This document shows, piece by piece, positions 1 to 7,945 of a DNA stretch of 64,000 nt (position 1 is the first letter of the stretch; every line of letters starts with the position of its first letter). The notes beneath the pieces are model-generated. The model was not told where the DNA came from. It made no database searches and saw only the letters and a program-made list of their open reading frames with translations. The position numbers and the translations under genes were made by a program. Origin of the DNA: Faecalibacterium prausnitzii (lineage in GTDB: Bacteria > Bacillota > Clostridia > Oscillospirales > Ruminococcaceae); NCBI RefSeq assembly GCF_019967995.1, contig NZ_CP065377.1:2480001-2544000 (forward strand), written 5' to 3'.

Positions 1-1157
1 CCCTTCACCGGAATGCCGTCGGCGATGCAGTGCTGCACACCATCCAGTGCCTGCCGGATAAATGCCACACGGCGGGTATCATCGGCGGTGGCAATGCCGT
101 TTTCGGTCACGATCAGGTCACCCTTGAATTCCTCTGCCACCTTGCGAATGACGTGTTCCAGTGCCTGCGGATAGACCTCGTAGTCCATCTGGGTCAGCTC
201 TGCGCCCTCCGGTGCCGGCAGCTGCCCCTGCGGGCCATAAAGGGTGCGGGTATAGTTCTGCACACCCAGAAAATCATCGTCTTTGATATAAGGCAGATAA
301 TGGGTGAACTCCTCCTGCCATGCGGCTTCGGCAAAGGCTTCGCCGCCGGGCTGTGCCTGCAAGTCGTGCAGCGAAAGGGTCAGACCCACCTTGACCTGCG
401 GGCAGAGGGCTTTGATGGCATCCCGTGCGGCTGCATGGGCACGCATCACCAGCAGATCACCTTCCGGGGTGCGCTCGCTGACAAAGATCTGCGGCTGGGG
501 TGTGCCGAACACCTGTGCATTCTCCATGGCGGCATACTTCATGTTTTCCATCATCTTCTGGAAGTTCATGCCCACCTGCACCGTGCCCTCGGCAGACTTT
601 CCGGCCGATGCGGCATTTTGGGCAGCCCGTTCTGCCATCAGACGGAACCGCTTGGAGATCGCGGCCAGCTGCAAGCCCATATTGGCCTCGTTGATGGTGC
701 AGACATAGCGCAGCTCGCTGCCCAGCTGTTCCATCACATAGGTCACATAACGTTTGAAATCCTCTACGGTGCTTTCGGTTTCCCAGCCGCCCTTGCAGAT
801 GAGCCATTTCGGGCTGGTGAAGTGCAGTAGGGTGACGATGGGTTCTACGCCATGCGCTTTGCAGCAGGCGATCACCTTGCGGTAATGCTCGATAGCTTCC
901 GGATCGAACTTTCCTTCCTCCGGCTCTACCCGTGCCCACTCGATAGAAAAGCGGTAGGCGTTCAGCCCGGCATCGGCCAAGAGCTTGATATCTTCTTCGT
1001 ACCGATGATAATGGTCACAGGCAATGCCGCTGGGCTCCGTAAAGCTGGAATGGGGCAGCTGCTCCTGTGCCCAGTAGTCACTCTTCGTATTGTTGCCCTC
1101 TACCTGATGGGCTGCTGTTGCAGCACCGATGAAAAAGCCTTTTTCAAATTTCTGCAT
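1..1157 (-). CDS. GH1 family beta-glucosidase / 6-phospho-beta-glucosidase (3' end outside window)
   Basis: Glycoside hydrolase family 1, a cytoplasmic retaining enzyme that cleaves beta-glucosides. Translating the minus strand from the ATG at 1157 gives 385 residues. It begins with the family's N-terminal FxxGAATAAHQVEG block, continues with YRFSIEWARVEP, and has an acid/base segment TINEAN (the family usually has T-x-NEP) and the nucleophile motif VTENGI near the window edge. The C-terminus, roughly 50-80 residues, lies left of base 1. An AAGGGAGAACC ribosome site precedes the ATG. The gene is divergent from the GPH symporter, so the two probably share regulation. Whether the substrate is phosphorylated cannot be decided from the visible part. 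Confidence 0.9.
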   Translation of the reverse strand, partial: MQKFEKGFFIGAATAAHQVEGNNTKSDYWAQEQLPHSSFTEPSGIACDHYHRYEEDIKLLADAGLNAYRFSIEWARVEPEEGKFDPEAIEHYRKVIACCKAHGVEPIVTLLHFTSPKWLICKGGWETESTVEDFKRYVTYVMEQLGSELRYVCTINEANMGLQLAAISKRFRLMAERAAQNAASAGKSAEGTVQVGMNFQKMMENMKYAAMENAQVFGTPQPQIFVSERTPEGDLLVMRAHAAARDAIKALCPQVKVGLTLSLHDLQAQPGGEAFAEAAWQEEFTHYLPYIKDDDFLGVQNYTRTLYGPQGQLPAPEGAELTQMDYEVYPQALEHVIRKVAEEFKGDLIVTENGIATADDTRRVAFIRQALDGVQHCIADGIPVK

Positions 1158-1385
1158 GATGGTTCTCCCTTCCTGCGTGTTGCTTGTTGAGACTATTGTA
1201 GCAGACCTGTTTTGCCCCTATGGGACAATAAATCGCGAAGGCGGATGCAAATTCACGCACCACAAATTATTGCACGAATTTTTGTCCTTAACTATCGTTT
1301 TTCATCCGGCAGTGGCTGTTGCATTCTGTTATTCTGGTGTCAGAGAAAGCGGAACTCAGTTCACACAAAAAGGAGGAAAATCATT

Positions 1386-2876
1386 ATGTTCCAAAAGAAA
1401 CCCAGTGCCAGTGAAGTAGACGGCGTCCAGTACCGCCGTGCAAAGCTCTGGCAGATCATCTGTTACGCCTGCAACGCTTTTGTGGGCATGAGCATCTATT
1501 CCCTGATCGGTATGGCCAGTTATTCTGCCAGCATCGGCTACGGCATCACCACTGCAACCGTCGGTCTCATCCTGATGCTGGCCCGCATTCTGGACGGCTT
1601 TACCGACCCGATGCTGGCGTTCATCTACGACCGCGTCAACACCCGTTTCGGCAAGCTGCGCATTCTGCTGATCAGTGGCTACCTGATCGAGGCTGTCGGT
1701 CTGCTGTGTATGTTCAACCTGTGCTCCAGCAAGGGCTTCGGCTTGCCGGTGTTCGTTTTGACCTACATTATTTACATCATCGGCTATACCGTCACCAACA
1801 TGACCGCCCAGACCCTGCCGGCTATCATGACCAACGATCCCCGCCAGCGTCCCACCATCGGTGTCTGGAGCACTGCGCTGAACTACTTCGTGCCCATGGG
1901 CATGAGTATGCTGATCTACACCGTCATCCTTCCCAAGTGCGGCGGCACCTTTAATCAGGACTTCCTCAGCACGGTCTGCACTATCGTGCTGATCATTGCC
2001 GGCATCGGCACCCTGATCGTCTGCGCCGGTATCTCCGCCTACGATAAGCCCGAAAACTTCGAGGGCACCAGCAAAAAACACGAGCCGCTGAAAACTGCGG
2101 ATATTCTTGAGGTGCTCAAGCACAACAAGCCCCTGCAGTGCTACATCGCCTCCAACGCTTCCGATAAGCTGGCACAGCAGGTAGGCAGCCAGGCCATCAT
2201 CAACACGATGCTGAACGGCATCCTCATCGGCAACATGGGTCTTGCTACTACCCTTGGCGTGATCAGCATGGTGCCTTCCATCTTCTTTGCAGCCTTCGGT
2301 GCGAAGTATGTGGGCAAAAATGGCAGCAAAAAGGGCATCGTGACCTGGACCTGCGTCAGCATGGCCATCGCTTCTGTGCTGTTCCTGTTCTTCATCTTTA
2401 CCGACACTCGTCAGATCGGTGTGATCGGCAGCTGGAACATGATTGTTTACGTCCTGCTGACTCTGCTGCAGAACGGTTCCATGATGTGCATTACCACCTC
2501 CAACACTTCTTACATGGCCGATACCATCGACTACGAGCTGGACCGCAGCGGCCGCTATATCCCGGCTGTCGTTTCTGGTACTTACAGTCTGGTGGACAAG
2601 CTCATCACCTCGGTGGCTGCTGTCATCGCCACCGGTGCGGTCGCCCTTCTGGGTTACACCACCACCATGCCCCAGCCCACAGATTCCTACACCAGCGGCA
2701 TCTTCTGGATGACCCTTGCCATCAAGTTCGGTCTGCCCATGCTGGGCTGGGCCATCACCCTGATCGCCATGCTGGGCTGCCCGCTGACCAAGGAAGAAAT
2801 GGTCAACGTCCAGAAGCGCATCGCAGATAAGAAAGAAGCCCTTCGTCATGAAGTAATTGCAGAACAGATGCAGTAA
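1386..2876 (+). CDS. GPH-family (MFS_2) glycoside-pentoside-hexuronide cation symporter
   Basis: Membrane symporter of 496 residues, about 12 hydrophobic segments, of the glycoside-pentoside-hexuronide:cation family (relatives of YicJ, XynP and MelB). The start was set at 1386 because AGGAGG lies 9 nt upstream; the reading frame is open further 5' but has no ribosome site. Family signatures include the cytoplasmic loop ARILDGFTDPMLAFIYDRVNTRFGKLR after the second helix and the NTSYMADTIDYELDRSGRY segment. It probably imports an oligosaccharide or glycoside that the neighbouring GH1, GH2 and GH43 enzymes hydrolyse. It is separated from the GH2 gene by a strong hairpin, so the downstream genes may be partly independent. 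Confidence 0.9.
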   Translation: MFQKKPSASEVDGVQYRRAKLWQIICYACNAFVGMSIYSLIGMASYSASIGYGITTATVGLILMLARILDGFTDPMLAFIYDRVNTRFGKLRILLISGYLIEAVGLLCMFNLCSSKGFGLPVFVLTYIIYIIGYTVTNMTAQTLPAIMTNDPRQRPTIGVWSTALNYFVPMGMSMLIYTVILPKCGGTFNQDFLSTVCTIVLIIAGIGTLIVCAGISAYDKPENFEGTSKKHEPLKTADILEVLKHNKPLQCYIASNASDKLAQQVGSQAIINTMLNGILIGNMGLATTLGVISMVPSIFFAAFGAKYVGKNGSKKGIVTWTCVSMAIASVLFLFFIFTDTRQIGVIGSWNMIVYVLLTLLQNGSMMCITTSNTSYMADTIDYELDRSGRYIPAVVSGTYSLVDKLITSVAAVIATGAVALLGYTTTMPQPTDSYTSGIFWMTLAIKFGLPMLGWAITLIAMLGCPLTKEEMVNVQKRIADKKEALRHEVIAEQMQ

Positions 2877-2882
2877 CACCCT

Positions 2883-2922
2883 GCAAAGACCGAAAGGGCT
2901 CATACGCTCTTTCGGTCTTTGC
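2883..2922 (+). terminator. Perfect 14-bp hairpin after the symporter
   Basis: Arms 2883-2896 (GCAAAGACCGAAAG) and 2909-2922 are perfectly complementary with a 12-nt loop. A good U-tract is lacking, so it may act as a weak terminator or as a stabilising 3' end. Confidence 0.6.
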
Positions 2923-2957
2923 TGATTCCATCCATCTTTTATAAAGGAGTTTTTACC

Positions 2958-5165
2958 ATGAGCAAGACCATCCTGTTGAATCAGAGCGACTGGCATTTTA
3001 CCAAGGAGAACCCCGGCATCCCCACCGCTGTTATGGGTGAGGCCATTGCTCTGCCCCACACCTGGAACGCAGTGGACGGTCAGGACGGCGGCAACGATTA
3101 CTACCGCGGCACCTGCTGGTATACGCTGGCCCTGGCAAAGCCCGCCATCCCGGCAGGCGGCAAGGCTGTTTTGCAGCTGGATGGCGCAGCTATGACCGCC
3201 GCCGTCTACCTGAACGGGGAAAAGCTGGCCGAGCACAAGGGCGGCTACTCCACCTTCCGGGTAGACCTGACCGACCACCTCAAAGAGGAAAATCTGCTGG
3301 CCATTTCCGTGGACAACCGCGACAACGACACCGTGTATCCCCAGAAAGCCGATTTTACCTTCTACGGCGGCATTTACCGGGATGTGACCCTGCACATCGT
3401 CCCGGCAGAACACTTTGCCCTGCCCGCTAATGGCGCACCGGCACTGAAGGTGACCCCCATCGTCACCGACCTTACTGCCAAGACCGCCGAGGTCACCGTG
3501 GAAGCCGCCGTGGTGGGCGCACAGAACGTGACCTTTGCACTGGAGGGGCAGACCCTCACCGCCCCGGTGGAAAAGGGCACCGCAAAGGTTGTTTTCACGC
3601 TGAACAACGCCCACCTGTGGGATGGCGTGAACGACCCCTTCCTCTACACCGTATCTGCCAAGCTGGACAATGGCGAGGAGACCTCCGCCCGGTTCGGCTG
3701 CCGCAAGTTTGAGATCGACCCCCAGAAGGGCTTTATCCTGAATGGCCGGGAATATCCGCTGCGCGGTGTTTCCCGCCATCAGGACCGAAAAGGTGCGGGC
3801 ATTGCCCTGACCAACGAAATGATGGAGGAGGACATTGCCCTCATTCTGGAAATCGGGGCCAACACCATCCGGCTGGCACACTATCAGCACGCACAGTATT
3901 TCTACGACCTGTGTGATGAAAAGGGTCTTGTCATCTGGGCAGAGATCCCCTACATCACCATGCACATGACCAACGGCCGTGCCAACACCCTGACCCAGAT
4001 GGAAGAGCTGATCGTCCAGAACTACAACCACCCCTGCATTGCCGTGTGGGGCTTGTCCAACGAGATCACCGCTGCTTCTGCTGTCAACGAGGATCTGCTG
4101 GAAAACCACCGTCTGCTGAACGAGCTGGCGCACAAGCTGGACCCCACCCGCAAGACCACCATGGCAAACGTGTTTATGCTGGAGACCACCAGTCCCATTC
4201 TGGAAATTCCCGATGTGAACAGCTACAACCTCTACTTCGGCTGGTATCTGGGCGAATTGGAGCAGAACGACGAGTTCTTTGACAAGTACCACGCCGATTA
4301 CCCTGACCGCTGCATCGGCTTTTCGGAGTACGGCGCAGATGCCAACCCCCAGTACCAGAGCAGCCACCCGGAAAAAGGCGACTACACCGAGAGTTATCAG
4401 TGCGTCTACCATGAGCATATCGCAAAGATGATCGCCGACCGTCCGTGGTTGTGGGCGACCCATGTGTGGAATATGTTCGACTTTGCCGCCGATGGCCGTG
4501 ATGAGGGCGGCAAGCACGGCGAGAACCAGAAGGGCCTTGTCACCTTTGACCGCAAGCTCAAAAAAGACCCCTTCTATCTCTACAAGGCCTATTGGAGCAA
4601 GGAGCCGTTCGTGCACCTGTGCGGCAGCCGCTATGTAGACCGCGCCGAGGACGTGACCGAGATCAAGGTCTACTCCAATCTGCCGGAGGTCTCGCTGTAC
4701 AAGGACGGTCAGCTGGTGGAGACCCGTAAGGGCGACAAGGTGTTCACCTTCCAGCTGCCCATCACCGGCAAACACAGCATTGAGGCACGCTCCGGCGAGC
4801 ACAGCAGCGTGATTCTGGTGAACAAGGTGGACGCCCCCAACCCGGATTACGCCATGGACAACCGCAAGAACGTGACCAACTGGTTTGACGGCGAGCTGGA
4901 CGAAAGCTGCTGGTCGGTCAAGGACAACATGGCTACCGCCACGGCAGACCCCAAAGTTGGTCCCATTCTGAAGCAGATCTCTGATAAAGCTGCCGCTGCC
5001 CGCGGAGATGTTGCCGCCGCCGTGAAGGACAACCCGGCTCTGGTGGCGATGATGGAGCGTGCCATGCGGCGGATGACCATTGAATCCATGCTGATGCAGG
5101 CCGGCGCTTCGGAAGAGGACATCAAGCAGCTGAACCGTGTATTGCAGGGCATTTCCAAGGAGTGA
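2958..5165 (+). CDS. GH2 family beta-galactosidase / beta-glucuronidase-like hydrolase
   Basis: 735-residue glycoside hydrolase family 2 enzyme without a signal peptide, so cytoplasmic. Domain order: jelly-roll sugar-binding domain (about 15-165, with LPHTWNAVDGQDGGNDYYRGTCWY), immunoglobulin-like domain (about 175-250), TIM barrel (about 255-560). The acid/base Glu is in WGLSNEI and the nucleophile Glu in GFSEYGAD. An Ig-like segment follows. The last about 75 residues form an unusual alanine- and methionine-rich helical tail that is not part of the standard fold. The start has AAAGGAG 8 nt upstream. The 4-bp gap to the GH43 gene shows an operon. The exact sugar (galactoside or glucuronide) is not decided by the sequence. 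Confidence 0.9.
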   Translation: MSKTILLNQSDWHFTKENPGIPTAVMGEAIALPHTWNAVDGQDGGNDYYRGTCWYTLALAKPAIPAGGKAVLQLDGAAMTAAVYLNGEKLAEHKGGYSTFRVDLTDHLKEENLLAISVDNRDNDTVYPQKADFTFYGGIYRDVTLHIVPAEHFALPANGAPALKVTPIVTDLTAKTAEVTVEAAVVGAQNVTFALEGQTLTAPVEKGTAKVVFTLNNAHLWDGVNDPFLYTVSAKLDNGEETSARFGCRKFEIDPQKGFILNGREYPLRGVSRHQDRKGAGIALTNEMMEEDIALILEIGANTIRLAHYQHAQYFYDLCDEKGLVIWAEIPYITMHMTNGRANTLTQMEELIVQNYNHPCIAVWGLSNEITAASAVNEDLLENHRLLNELAHKLDPTRKTTMANVFMLETTSPILEIPDVNSYNLYFGWYLGELEQNDEFFDKYHADYPDRCIGFSEYGADANPQYQSSHPEKGDYTESYQCVYHEHIAKMIADRPWLWATHVWNMFDFAADGRDEGGKHGENQKGLVTFDRKLKKDPFYLYKAYWSKEPFVHLCGSRYVDRAEDVTEIKVYSNLPEVSLYKDGQLVETRKGDKVFTFQLPITGKHSIEARSGEHSSVILVNKVDAPNPDYAMDNRKNVTNWFDGELDESCWSVKDNMATATADPKVGPILKQISDKAAAARGDVAAAVKDNPALVAMMERAMRRMTIESMLMQAGASEEDIKQLNRVLQGISKE

Positions 5166-5169
5166 TTCG

Positions 5170-6984
5170 ATGAAACAAACCTATTGCAACCCCCTTGATC
5201 TGGGCTACCGTTACCAGCACATGAAGGAAGGTCCCCGTACAGCAGGTTTCCGGGAGGGTGCAGACCCCACGCTGGTATCCTTCAAGGGCAAATATTACCT
5301 CTTTGTTTCCATGTCGGCGGGCTTCTGGTATTCGGACGACCTGCTGCACTGGGACTTCCATGCAGACCCGGATCTGCTGATCTACGATTATGCCCCCGAT
5401 GTGCGGCAGGTGGGCGATTCCCTGTACTTCTGCGCCAGCCGCAAGGGGCGCAACTGTCCCATTCTGCGCACCGCTGACCCCCTGACCGAGCCGTTTACCG
5501 AAGTATCTGCGCCCTTTGCTTTCTGGGACCCGGATCTGTTCTGCGATGATGATGGCCGGGTGTACTTCTACTGGGGCTGCTCCAATACTACGCCCATCTA
5601 CGGCGTGGAGATGGACCCGGACACCATGACCCCCATCGGTGAAAAGCAGGAGCTGATCTTCGGCAATGAAACCGTACTGGGCTACGAACGCCCCGGCAAC
5701 AACGGCATTGTGGACCGGGAAGCCAGCGTGCTGTACCAGTCCATGAAGCAGTTCTATGACCCCAAGACCGGCAAGCTGGATCTGCCGCCGCAGATGGCAA
5801 ACATCCCCGGCCTGAGTGCCGAAAGCCTGACTGCCATGTTCAACGCCGTGGGCAAACCCTACATTGAGGGTGCCTTTATGACAAAGCATGACGGCCTCTA
5901 TTACCTGCAATACGCCTGCCCCGGCACCCAGTACAACACTTACGCCGATGGTGTATACACCTCCACTTCTCCGCTGGGTCCCTTTGTGCGACAGGCATCC
6001 AACCCGTTTTCCGCAAAGCCCGGTGGATTCATCACCGGCGCAGGCCACGGCAGCACCATTGCCGACCGCTATGGCAACTGGTGGCACGCCTCTACCATGC
6101 GCATTTCCGTCAACTATGACTTTGAGCGCCGGGTGGGGCTGTTCCCTGCCGGGTTCGACAAAGACGGGGTTCTCTACTGCAACCAGAACTTTGCCGATTA
6201 CCCGCACTGCATCCCGGCTGGCAAATTCGATGCCGCCAGCCAGCAGCCGGAATGGATGCTGCTGAGCTACAAAAAGCCGGTCACGGCTTCCAGCACTGCC
6301 GAGGGCAGCAGCCCGGCACTGGCCGTCAACGAGGACTGCCGCAGCTGGTGGAGCGCCGCCGGTACAGAGCCGGGCGAATGGCTCTGCGTGGACCTTGGCA
6401 AAGAGAGTGATATCCGCGCCATTCAGGTAAATATGGCAGATGAAACGCTTGTGGTGGACTTCCCGGCCGACAGCTACGGCGATACCCGCAAGACCCGCCA
6501 CATCGAGACCCGACCGCAGATCTCCCATTACACGGTAGAGACCAGTGTGAACGGAGCAGACTGGACGACCCGCGAAACGGTTGTCCGGGAGTGTTCCAAC
6601 GGCTACTACGAATATGCCGACGGCATCCGCGCCCGGTATGTCCGGGTGACCGGCGGCGAACTGCCCTATGGGCAGGCACTGCGCATCAGCGGCCTGCGGG
6701 TGTTCGGCAACGGCGAAGGCCCGAAGCCCGCACAGGCCGAAGCCGCCGGGATTCGTGTGGATGCACTGGACGCAAAGATCAGCTGGCAGCACATCGAAAA
6801 TGCGCAGGGCTGCAATGTCCGCTATGGCGTTGCACCCGACAAGCTCTATCTGAGCTGGCTGGTCTACGATGCAGACGAAGTGACCCTATCCACCCTGACC
6901 GCCGGGCAGGAATACTACATCTGCGTGGACAGCTTTAACGAAAACGGCATCACGCCGGGCAAGACATTCAAACTGGAGGGGTAA
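5170..6984 (+). CDS. GH43 family hydrolase with discoidin-like (F5/8C) and fibronectin type III domains
   Basis: 604 residues, no signal peptide. The N-terminal five-bladed propeller of family 43 (arabinosidase/xylosidase/galactosidase) spans about 1-365. The three expected acids are visible: Asp in REGADPTLV (about residue 32), Asp in FWDPDLFCDDDG and Glu in YIEGAF. Residues about 375-515 look like a discoidin/CBM32-type module (DLGKESDIRAIQVNMAD, then GIRARYVRVTGG), and about 520-604 like a fibronectin III domain. The start codon lies just after the GH2 stop, whose last codons supply the AAGGAG ribosome site (translational coupling). Likely removes arabinose, xylose or galactose side chains from oligosaccharides. 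Confidence 0.85.
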   Translation: MKQTYCNPLDLGYRYQHMKEGPRTAGFREGADPTLVSFKGKYYLFVSMSAGFWYSDDLLHWDFHADPDLLIYDYAPDVRQVGDSLYFCASRKGRNCPILRTADPLTEPFTEVSAPFAFWDPDLFCDDDGRVYFYWGCSNTTPIYGVEMDPDTMTPIGEKQELIFGNETVLGYERPGNNGIVDREASVLYQSMKQFYDPKTGKLDLPPQMANIPGLSAESLTAMFNAVGKPYIEGAFMTKHDGLYYLQYACPGTQYNTYADGVYTSTSPLGPFVRQASNPFSAKPGGFITGAGHGSTIADRYGNWWHASTMRISVNYDFERRVGLFPAGFDKDGVLYCNQNFADYPHCIPAGKFDAASQQPEWMLLSYKKPVTASSTAEGSSPALAVNEDCRSWWSAAGTEPGEWLCVDLGKESDIRAIQVNMADETLVVDFPADSYGDTRKTRHIETRPQISHYTVETSVNGADWTTRETVVRECSNGYYEYADGIRARYVRVTGGELPYGQALRISGLRVFGNGEGPKPAQAEAAGIRVDALDAKISWQHIENAQGCNVRYGVAPDKLYLSWLVYDADEVTLSTLTAGQEYYICVDSFNENGITPGKTFKLEG

Positions 6985-6987
6985 ATC

Positions 6988-7836
6988 ATGCCCATCAAAG
7001 CCATCCAGCAGTTTATGCTGGGCACTGTACTGAGCAACGAACAGCAGGCGAAAGAAACGCTTGCCGCCATGAAGGCCGCCGGGTACGACGGCATTGAACT
7101 ATGTGGATTTATGATTCATCCCATTGGCTTTGTGGTAAAGCTGCTGACCAAGGCCGCTGGAATGCCGGTGGGCAAGGGCGGCAATCTGGACTGGCACAAG
7201 CTGGTGCAGGAAGCCGACCTGAAGGTGGTCAGCCTGCACACCGACCTTGGCAGTCTGGAACGGGATGCCCATGCAGTGGCCGAGGAAGCAAAGAGTTTTG
7301 GCACGGAGTATGTGGTCATCACCGGGATGTACCGCTTTGATTATGGCGATGAAGCCACGATGCACCAGTTGGCACAGCGGCTGAACAAGGCGGGCGAGAC
7401 CCTGCAAAAAGAGGGCATCCATCTGCTCTACCACAACCACAACTGCGAGCTGCGTCCTGTGAACGCAGAAAAGCGTGCTTACGATATTCTTTTAGAGGAA
7501 ACCGATCCGGCCTTCGTCAACTTTGAGTTTGACAGCTACTGGTTCACCGAGGGCGGTGCAAACGCCTTGGCGTGGATGCAGCGGCTTGGCGCGCGCATGA
7601 AGCTGTGGCACATCAACGACCGGGGCACCCGCATCACCGGCAGCGCCATTACCCCCATTCTGAAAACCGACAGTATGGAGCTGGGCACCGGCAACATGGA
7701 TCTGGACAGCCTGATGACACAGGCACTTGCCGTGAATGTAGATGCCATCATTCTGGAAAGCCACCGCAACTGGGTGGACAATTCCCCTGTCAAGAGCTTC
7801 CAGCTCAGTGCAAAATACCTTGCACAAAAATTCTGA
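6988..7836 (+). CDS. Sugar phosphate isomerase/epimerase-like TIM-barrel protein
   Basis: 282 residues of the xylose-isomerase-like TIM-barrel superfamily (AP endonuclease family 2 fold). Metal-site segments are recognisable: LHTDLG, LLYHNHNCEL, NFEFDSYWF and LWHINDRG, with ILESHRNW near the C-terminus. Such proteins isomerise, epimerise or oxidise sugars or inositols, and some act on 3-keto-glycosides; the substrate is not evident here. The gene starts 3 bp after the GH43 stop with GGAGGGG as ribosome site, making it the last gene of the GH2-GH43 operon. A bidirectional terminator follows. Confidence 0.8.
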   Translation: MPIKAIQQFMLGTVLSNEQQAKETLAAMKAAGYDGIELCGFMIHPIGFVVKLLTKAAGMPVGKGGNLDWHKLVQEADLKVVSLHTDLGSLERDAHAVAEEAKSFGTEYVVITGMYRFDYGDEATMHQLAQRLNKAGETLQKEGIHLLYHNHNCELRPVNAEKRAYDILLEETDPAFVNFEFDSYWFTEGGANALAWMQRLGARMKLWHINDRGTRITGSAITPILKTDSMELGTGNMDLDSLMTQALAVNVDAIILESHRNWVDNSPVKSFQLSAKYLAQKF

Positions 7837-7880
7837 TCTGCCATTTTCTCATCATTTCCTTCTTCATTACCCCATAAAAG

Positions 7881-7924
7881 CAACGCCCCGCACCGGTTAT
7901 TCCTTCCGGTGTGGGGCGTTGTGT
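7881..7924. terminator. Bidirectional intrinsic terminator
   Basis: 16-bp GC-rich stem, CAACGCCCCGCACCGG (7881-7896) paired with 7906-7921 and one G-U pair. GTTTT follows on the plus strand and GCTTTTAT on the minus strand. It separates the convergent isomerase and rhamnosidase genes. Confidence 0.85.
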
Positions 7925-7945
7925 TTTGCGGGGAATATTTTTGCG

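Noticed and set aside
1190..1235. Promoter of the GH1 gene
   Set aside because: A TACAAT lies at 1195-1200 on the minus strand, but no -35 is at a proper distance, so it was not listed.
1356..4802. 1148-codon open frame on the minus strand
   Set aside because: It is antisense to the symporter and GH2 genes, is low in complexity and has no domain or ribosome site. The long antisense frames opposite valS, GH36, GH78 and hflX are the same effect of GC-rich codon use.
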